A stretch of DNA of 64,000 nt, from the NCBI GenBank assembly GCA_963807975.1, contig CAWEDV010000001.1, positions 1,984,001-2,048,000 of the forward strand. The letters are read 5' to 3'. The DNA comes from JAACFF01 sp963807975 (GTDB lineage: Bacteria > Chloroflexota > Anaerolineae > Promineifilales > Promineifilaceae). Positions 58,814 through 64,000 of this stretch are shown here, one piece after another (position 1 is the stretch's first letter; every line of letters starts with the position of its first letter). The position numbers and the translations under genes are program-made. Below the pieces are notes generated by a model. It was not told the origin of the DNA, did no database searches, and was given only the letters and a program-made list of their open reading frames with translations.

Positions 58814-61318
58814 ATGAAGAACGGCCGTGCTTTCCTCGCCATCCTGTTCGCCTGTGTGCTTGGTGTCTCTGCCATTGCGACAGTGTCCGCTCAAGAGAGC
58901 GGCGTATTTGATCTCGCGATCACCGATATCGAGACGGAGCCTTTTTCGGCTGCCGTTGGTGAAGAGGTCACCGTTTATGTGACCTATGAAAATCTGCTGC
59001 CTGCCCCGATTCCTTCCGGAGTGCTGTTGGATCTGGTTCTGACCGTCACCAGCGTGCAAACGCGCGAAGTGCTCGAAGTGTGCCGCCAGCCGGTTGATCT
59101 AGCAGGACTAACCTCTGAACACGAGGCGCAGCGGATCCCCTTCCCCGATTGCACAATCCCCATGGAATCCTCTGATACACACCTGATTCGGGCCGAGTTC
59201 GTCAAGGAAGAGGAGGAACCGGGCATTGGTCCTTACAGCTTGATCGCTGGCGATGTCGAAGCTGGCAACAATGGGGAATTGAGCACAATTATCCCCACGG
59301 TACCTACCGGCGACGACAGCCTACCGGCCGAGTTGACTCGTATTTTCGCCGGCTTGGCGATTTTCTTCGCCGTCATGGCCCTGGTCGCCGCAGGCACCGA
59401 GGTGGTCATCGACAGTCTCAAAGTTGGCGTAGGCTTAAAGCGTAAAGTGACGACCATGGAAGCGCTGGAACGCATGGAGAAATACCTGCCCGGCGAGTTG
59501 GCGGCTTTAAGTGTCAGCGCTGCCTCTCACGAACAGTTCAAGCGCATGGCGCGCGAAATGCGCGGCACACTGGATTTAACCCTCTATAGTACGGCCGAGA
59601 CCTTAACTATGCGGGATCAGATCATTAATGGCGAGTTCGGCGAAGCGTACCGCATGGCAGAAATACTGCTGCCGGAACATGGTGACGTGGCTGGAGAGCA
59701 GCTGTACCGCTTCAAGAAACAGCTTTTTGCCTTTACCAATCGCTTAACAAGCACCTTGGAGAATCAATTACAGCTTAGGCCAGAAGCGGTTCAACCTTTT
59801 CGCGATCAGGTTGCGCAGCAGATCAGCCTCTTTGATGGCAAGAACCCGGGTGATTTTCTGAGCGCGTTCCTGGAAACGATCCAAGAAACACATTTCTGGG
59901 CGGTGCAGATCGCCGATGGCTGGCTGAATGAACAGGAGAATATCCTCTTCAGCCGCAGCAGTACGGCCGTAATGGCCCAGTTCGATGCTGATGTTAAACC
60001 AATGCTTATGAGCCTCGGCTTCTCACCCGCCTCAATAGACCAGGCTCGGCGCGAATTGTCTGCCCGGCTGCGCATTGTAGAGACCGGCGTCTCACAAAGC
60101 ACAGACACCTTCGTTTCCAGCGTCAAGCATGTGCTCGATGCCGTCGAACTGCGCCGCTTTGAGACGCAGAGCCCGGCACGCAAGATGTGGCGCATATTGC
60201 GCAGTTGGGAAGGAGGGGTTTTCCCACCGGCACGCATGCGCGGCATCTTCGGTCCTTCGCTGATCATCGCCGGACTGGCCCTTTACGTGACCTGGCTGGG
60301 GCATTGGGTGAACCATTCTACCGTGGCCACACGTTATATTGCGCAACAAATTCTGGGCAGTGTATCCTTTCCCTGGCTGCCCTGGTTCCTGCTCTTTTTG
60401 GGCGTTTCCTACCTACTGATCCTGCTGCTCACCTTCTATCGCAAGGCACGCAAGAAGGCTGACCAACCCTGGTTCAGCGGTCTTTACGGGGCCACGGCCC
60501 TTTCATTGATCGTTGGTCTCTTTCTGCTTGTAGTCGTCTGGCTGCTGCAGGCTGACCCAGTCAGCCGCACGACCGGCCAATTCGATCTTTTCGGCTGGAT
60601 CCAGCCTTGGTGGTCATTGCTGGCCATATTCTCTCTTTCTATTTTGACCTTGCTGCTGATTGGAGGACAGATCGGGAAGTTCGTCTACGATCGCCTGGTA
60701 GGTTCGGCCGTTCGTGAAGGCAAACTCGCCGAAGACCAGAAACTGCTCAATAAAGCCACAATCTTAAGGCGCGTGGAGACATTGTGGAACCTGGTGCGTA
60801 ATGGCTTTGACGTCACCAAGGTCAACCCGAATGACTTTGGTGACGCCGAAACTGTATCGGCGTATGAAACATCAACTGCCACAAGTGGCCAACCAGGATT
60901 CGAGTTTTCGGCCGAAACAACCGCGCAGTTCGTTATGGTGCGCACCGATCAGCAGCGGGATGAAGAGACATCTCGCTTGCGTATTCTGCGCGTGATGTCC
61001 ATCGCCGTTGGTTTGATATTGGCTTATCTGCTGCAAATTGATGTGCTGGCGCTGCTCGGCGAAGCCTTTCCCGGCGCGCTTGATGGCCTCAATCTAACCA
61101 TTGTCACTGGCCAAACCTTGCACGCCTGGCGCAGCTGGCTGCCGGTAGACAAAGCGGTAACCGTAGGTATCATTCTGACCGCCTTCGCCGCTTCCGCAGG
61201 TTCGGCCTTCTGGCACGATCGCCTGGACAAACTGCAGGCCTCCAAGAAAGGAGCCCAGGCGGCTGCGACCCTGTTGAACCAGGCCTCGCAAGTAGCCGAT
61301 ACGATCAACCGCAAGTAA
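58814..61318 (+). CDS. Large multi-pass membrane protein of unknown function
   Basis: An 834-residue protein. A signal peptide (1-27, ending VSAQ) precedes a beta-rich extracytoplasmic domain (about 30-165) reminiscent of CARDB or other immunoglobulin-like folds, with VFDLAITDIETEPFSAAVGEEVTVYV at its start. A transmembrane helix near 178-200 follows, then a long helical cytosolic segment (about 205-475), about five more helices (around 480-630) and two C-terminal helices (about 720-800). I recognise no family. The ribosome-binding site TGGAG is 8 nt before the ATG. It is transcribed from its own promoter through a structured leader and ends before a convergent J-domain gene. Confidence 0.8.
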   Translation: MKNGRAFLAILFACVLGVSAIATVSAQESGVFDLAITDIETEPFSAAVGEEVTVYVTYENLLPAPIPSGVLLDLVLTVTSVQTREVLEVCRQPVDLAGLTSEHEAQRIPFPDCTIPMESSDTHLIRAEFVKEEEEPGIGPYSLIAGDVEAGNNGELSTIIPTVPTGDDSLPAELTRIFAGLAIFFAVMALVAAGTEVVIDSLKVGVGLKRKVTTMEALERMEKYLPGELAALSVSAASHEQFKRMAREMRGTLDLTLYSTAETLTMRDQIINGEFGEAYRMAEILLPEHGDVAGEQLYRFKKQLFAFTNRLTSTLENQLQLRPEAVQPFRDQVAQQISLFDGKNPGDFLSAFLETIQETHFWAVQIADGWLNEQENILFSRSSTAVMAQFDADVKPMLMSLGFSPASIDQARRELSARLRIVETGVSQSTDTFVSSVKHVLDAVELRRFETQSPARKMWRILRSWEGGVFPPARMRGIFGPSLIIAGLALYVTWLGHWVNHSTVATRYIAQQILGSVSFPWLPWFLLFLGVSYLLILLLTFYRKARKKADQPWFSGLYGATALSLIVGLFLLVVVWLLQADPVSRTTGQFDLFGWIQPWWSLLAIFSLSILTLLLIGGQIGKFVYDRLVGSAVREGKLAEDQKLLNKATILRRVETLWNLVRNGFDVTKVNPNDFGDAETVSAYETSTATSGQPGFEFSAETTAQFVMVRTDQQRDEETSRLRILRVMSIAVGLILAYLLQIDVLALLGEAFPGALDGLNLTIVTGQTLHAWRSWLPVDKAVTVGIILTAFAASAGSAFWHDRLDKLQASKKGAQAAATLLNQASQVADTINRK

Positions 61319-61372
61319 TTCTTTCCCAAAAGACCTCAGAACTCTACGACAGATTGGTCAAATGGCTTGTGT

Positions 61373-62170
61373 TTAGCAGAGACCTCTGAGGTTTTCTTTG
61401 AGATCAGCCACTTCCCCTTCAAGCTGGTCCAACCGCTGGCTCAAATCCTGCTGCACCAGGCTCCACCAGTCCTTTCCTTCGCTTTCGATAGACCGTGCGC
61501 GACGCCAAAGCCGGGCTGTGTTCTCTTTCCGCAGCAGCGCGAGTTGCTGCCGCGCCTTGCGTCGCCGGTGGCGGGCTTTCATGATTCCTTCGCGCAAACG
61601 CCGGATTTCTAAGCTATCAATGCCCGCCAGCTCAGCTATCTCGCCCGGCTGTAGTTCCCCCGTCAGATCATAAAGCGACTGCAGGTCCTGGCTGGCATAG
61701 GCGGTATTGACCGCGGTCATCATTTCCGTACGATAGGCCTGCTCGACGGCCGTTTTGCCCAGATCAGGATGAAAGCGTCGAGCAAGTTCCCGATAAAGGC
61801 GTTTTTCGGCAGCTTTGTCCTTTGGTGTTGCTGTGGGCAGCAGCAGATCTGGCTCATCTTCCTGCCAATCGTCTTCCTCGTGATCCTCGCCCAGGATCTC
61901 GTCCTCATTCAACCAAGCGGGATCGACCCCCTGCCGCAGCAGTTCCAGCCGCGTTAAGCAGGCTTGTTTTTCAGCACGCAACTCCATTAGTGAATCAACC
62001 AACTCATCCAATTTTAGCCGGCAGTGCATACGGAAGGCATTAACCACCGCCTGCTCCTGGGCCAATTTAGCTTCCGCCTGCAGCTGTGCCCGGCGCGCTT
62101 TGTCCAGCTCCTGCCTCAGCTTCGCAGCTTTCTCACCTGCACTATCGACAGGTTCAATATCACTATTCAT
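61373..62170 (-). CDS. J-domain protein with long coiled-coil regions
   Basis: A 265-residue protein. Residues 1-85 form a charged coiled coil. An acidic stretch (about 90-108) is followed by a J-domain (about 112-165) with the essential HPD in RELARRFHPDLGK and the helix-III-like YRTEMMTAVNTAYA. The C-terminal 90 residues are again a basic coiled coil. No zinc finger or G/F-rich region exists, so this is a class C-like Hsp70 co-chaperone that probably recruits DnaK to a specific client through its coils. It converges with the large membrane-protein gene. Confidence 0.85.
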   Translation of the reverse strand: MNSDIEPVDSAGEKAAKLRQELDKARRAQLQAEAKLAQEQAVVNAFRMHCRLKLDELVDSLMELRAEKQACLTRLELLRQGVDPAWLNEDEILGEDHEEDDWQEDEPDLLLPTATPKDKAAEKRLYRELARRFHPDLGKTAVEQAYRTEMMTAVNTAYASQDLQSLYDLTGELQPGEIAELAGIDSLEIRRLREGIMKARHRRRKARQQLALLRKENTARLWRRARSIESEGKDWWSLVQQDLSQRLDQLEGEVADLKENLRGLC

Positions 62171-62255
62171 GATTGGGCCATTTTAGCGAATCTAAAGTTG
62201 TCTGCCAAAGGCAAGGTGAGGTCCGTTGCCCGTTACAAGTTATAGGTCAGATCTT

Positions 62256-62267
62256 GTTACTTGTAAC
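62256..62267. promoter_or_regulatory. GTTAC-TT-GTAAC palindrome upstream of the reductase gene
   Basis: A perfect inverted repeat 60-70 bp before the reductase ATG. A related TTGTAACAA lies at 62272-62280 and a further GTTAC at 62232-62236. It could be an operator for a dimeric regulator. Confidence 0.4.
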
Positions 62268-62326
62268 CTCATTGTAACAATCATGCTAAGATCACAGGCT
62301 ACTAGTTTTAATCACAGGAATTATTC

Positions 62327-63409
62327 ATGAAAAATTCAGTTACTCATACGGGAATCGCCATCATTGGCGCCGGACCAATTGGTATTGAGCTGGCGATCGC
62401 CTTGAAGCGGGCCGGGGCCGACTACTTGCTCATCGAGGCCAAGCAGATCGGGGATGCCTTTTCACAGTGGCCGCCTCATACTCATTTTTACAGCACAAAT
62501 GAGCATGTGGCCCTGGCCGGTGTGCCTGTACACAATTTGGACCAACTGCCCATCACGGGCGAGCAGTATTTGGCCTATTTACGCACTCTGGTGGAAATGT
62601 TTGACCTCAATCTACGCATTTACGAACCGGTGACCAGTATCAAGCGCCAGGACAGCGGCTTTAAGCTACATACCCAATCGTTGACTGGACCGAGAACGAT
62701 CCATGCGCAAAAGGTAATCATCGCCAGTGGCGGCATGGCAGGGCCACGTTTGTTAGACATCCCCGGAGAGGATTTGCCACATGTCACGCACTATTTCCCT
62801 GGACCGCACCAGTATTTCCGCACGCGGCTGCTGGTAGTTGGCGGACGCAATTCCGCCTTAGAAGCGGCGCTGCGCTGCTGGCGGGTCGGCGCACAGGTGA
62901 GTATCAGCTACCGGCGCAAAGAACTGGACCAGAACATGATCAAGCCGCAGCTGGCCATGGATATGGGCGACCGCCTTCGCAAAGGAGAAATTCAGTTGCT
63001 GCCGGGTACGATTCCGGTAGAGATCACGCCCGCGCATGTGGTTTTGGCAGCAACTGAGGACGGACGCACGCCGGGTAAGGAGCGGATCACGCATGAGGTT
63101 GATTTCGTGCTCCTGGCCTCCGGTTTTGTGGCTGATATGAGCCTGTTCTCGAAAGCGGGTGTCACCCTCAAGGGTGAGGCTCAAGTTCCAGTTTTTGATA
63201 AAGCGACGATGGAGACGAATGTCCCTGGGCTTTATGTTGCCGGAACGGCCGCCGCCGGTACACAGAGCCGTTTTAAGTCCTTTATCTCTACCAGTCATGA
63301 CGACGTCGCCAAAATCGTCAGCGCGCTGACGGGCCAGATTCCTGACCGCCTGGGAACTATTCCAGCGCGCAACAATGCCGTAACCTGGGATGAAGTGAAG
63401 GCGAATTGA
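62327..63409 (+). CDS. YpdA-like FAD/NAD(P)-dependent oxidoreductase
   Basis: A 360-residue flavoprotein. FAD binding is by GAGPIGIELAIALKRAG, and NAD(P) by VVGGRNSALEAALRCWR. The segment SQWPPHTHFYSTNEHVALAGVPV resembles YpdA (bacillithiol disulfide reductase, Bdr) in layout. The final block TNVPGLYVAGTAAAG is the second FAD contact. There is no CxxC redox pair as in thioredoxin reductase, which also fits YpdA-type enzymes. Whether this organism makes bacillithiol is unknown. A palindromic site (62256-62267) may regulate it. It ends 85 bp before coaX. Confidence 0.82.
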   Translation: MKNSVTHTGIAIIGAGPIGIELAIALKRAGADYLLIEAKQIGDAFSQWPPHTHFYSTNEHVALAGVPVHNLDQLPITGEQYLAYLRTLVEMFDLNLRIYEPVTSIKRQDSGFKLHTQSLTGPRTIHAQKVIIASGGMAGPRLLDIPGEDLPHVTHYFPGPHQYFRTRLLVVGGRNSALEAALRCWRVGAQVSISYRRKELDQNMIKPQLAMDMGDRLRKGEIQLLPGTIPVEITPAHVVLAATEDGRTPGKERITHEVDFVLLASGFVADMSLFSKAGVTLKGEAQVPVFDKATMETNVPGLYVAGTAAAGTQSRFKSFISTSHDDVAKIVSALTGQIPDRLGTIPARNNAVTWDEVKAN

Positions 63410-63494
63410 ATGAGCAGGCTTGCCCTGCACGTATTGGGCTAATAAAATCTGCAACGCGAAAAACCCATCCGTAACGTACTAAACTGAGAATTAG

Positions 63495-64000
63495 ATGCTT
63501 TTGGCCATCGACATAGGAAACAGTAACATTACCCTCGGCATTTGGGACGGCCATTCATGGCAGCGGGAATGGCGCCTGCGCACGGACAGCGAACGCACCG
63601 CCGATGAATTCGGCATCCTACTTACCAGTCTGCTGCGCGAGGCGCGGGTGGAGACAGCCGTCGATGCTGTCATCCTATCCAGTGTGGTGCCGCGGCTCAG
63701 TGATACCTTTTTGCAGTTGTGCGTTGAATATCTAGAGCTGAAGCCGCTGGTCGTCAACGCGCAAACGGACAGCGGCGTAACCATTCGTACCGAAAATCCT
63801 GCGGAGGTAGGTGCGGATCGTATCGTGAATGCGGCTGCCGCTTTTCATCTTTTTCATGGCCCATGTATTGTGGTCGACATGGGCACAGCCACCACATTTG
63901 ACATTATTTCGGGTAAGGGCGAACTGCTGGGTGTAGCCATCGCTCCCGGATTACGGCTGGCGGCTGATGCTTTGATCAGCCACGCTGCCCAGCTTGCCCA
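63495..64000 (+). CDS. coaX: Type III pantothenate kinase, 3' end cut off by window edge
   Basis: The first 168 residues of a CoaX-type kinase, which phosphorylates pantothenate in the first step of CoA synthesis. Diagnostic motifs are LAIDIGNSNITLGIWDG (phosphate loop of the acetate-kinase/Hsp70 fold), ILSSVVPRLSD, NPAEVGADRIVNAAAAF and VVDMGTATTFDII, ending in APGLRLAADAL. The type III enzyme uses a different fold from E. coli CoaA and is common in Chloroflexota. About 90 residues remain beyond the window. It starts at ATG 63495 with only weak ribosome-binding signals. Confidence 0.95.
   Translation, partial: MLLAIDIGNSNITLGIWDGHSWQREWRLRTDSERTADEFGILLTSLLREARVETAVDAVILSSVVPRLSDTFLQLCVEYLELKPLVVNAQTDSGVTIRTENPAEVGADRIVNAAAAFHLFHGPCIVVDMGTATTFDIISGKGELLGVAIAPGLRLAADALISHAAQLA

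Noticed and set aside
61333..61392. ACCTCAGA and TCTGAGGT as a possible terminator between convergent genes
   Set aside because: The loop would be about 44 nt and one arm lies in the coding end of the J-domain gene, so a functional terminator is doubtful.

Overview
The window looks like chromosome from a Chloroflexota bacterium (Anaerolineae or Caldilineae type), with roughly 50-55 % GC. The inference rests on gene content: CpXC-domain, HAF-repeat, LysM plus glycoside-hydrolase and MoxR/DUF58/DUF4129 genes, a stand-alone MsmK/UgpC-type sugar ATPase, DUF6391, a Ser/Thr kinase next to an FHA regulator, and no outer-membrane or LPS genes. No phage, integron or CRISPR array is visible. One degraded IS1-like fragment is the only mobile-element trace. 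Many intergenic regions carry perfect hairpins, and an octamer (CGGCCGTT) is iterated throughout.

Layout. 1-6500: truncated Hsp33 gene, secreted HAF-repeat protein, heterodimeric ABC exporter. 6500-9360: accessory locus with a strong promoter, a papain-like C1 peptidase, a small protein that shares the peptidase's C-terminal domain, and a chagasin-type cysteine-peptidase inhibitor. This is the most promising candidate for an undescribed system. 9364-13634: acyltransferase, then PHP hydrolase, DprE2-like reductase and DprE1-like FAD oxidase. 13675-20580: sugar-transport ATPase, IS1-like remnant, Ser/Thr kinase divergent from an FHA-winged-helix regulator, CpXC protein, GAF-PAS histidine kinase. 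20754-27252: four-repeat membrane protein, tRNA-Leu, RNase HI with a degenerate second domain, ferredoxin-NADP reductase, CBS protein, LysM-glycosidase. 27569-32009: MoxR-DUF58-DUF4129 operon and a small membrane protein.

32037-40318: housekeeping block with pyrG behind a leader peptide and terminator, an aroK-aroB fusion, holA, DUF6391, GNAT, two GT2 glycosyltransferases and rnhB. 40339-43564: apparent Crp/Fnr-controlled cluster (heme-copper-oxidase-like membrane protein, small membrane protein, cupin, small unknown protein, regulator) with two matching palindromic sites. 43589-49663: S33 hydrolase, pentapeptide-repeat protein, nitrilase, M23/propeller lipoprotein, galT. 49817-52711: tex with a one-base frameshift, overlapped by a Mut7-C gene that seems to start at CTG. 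52689-55803: aminotransferase, dehydratase and ornithine-cyclodeaminase-family operon. 56014-64000: two unknown membrane proteins, an RhlE-type helicase, a J-domain protein, a YpdA-like reductase and a truncated type III pantothenate kinase gene.

All assignments come from reading motifs and translated sequence. No database search was run, and motif counts were made by eye.
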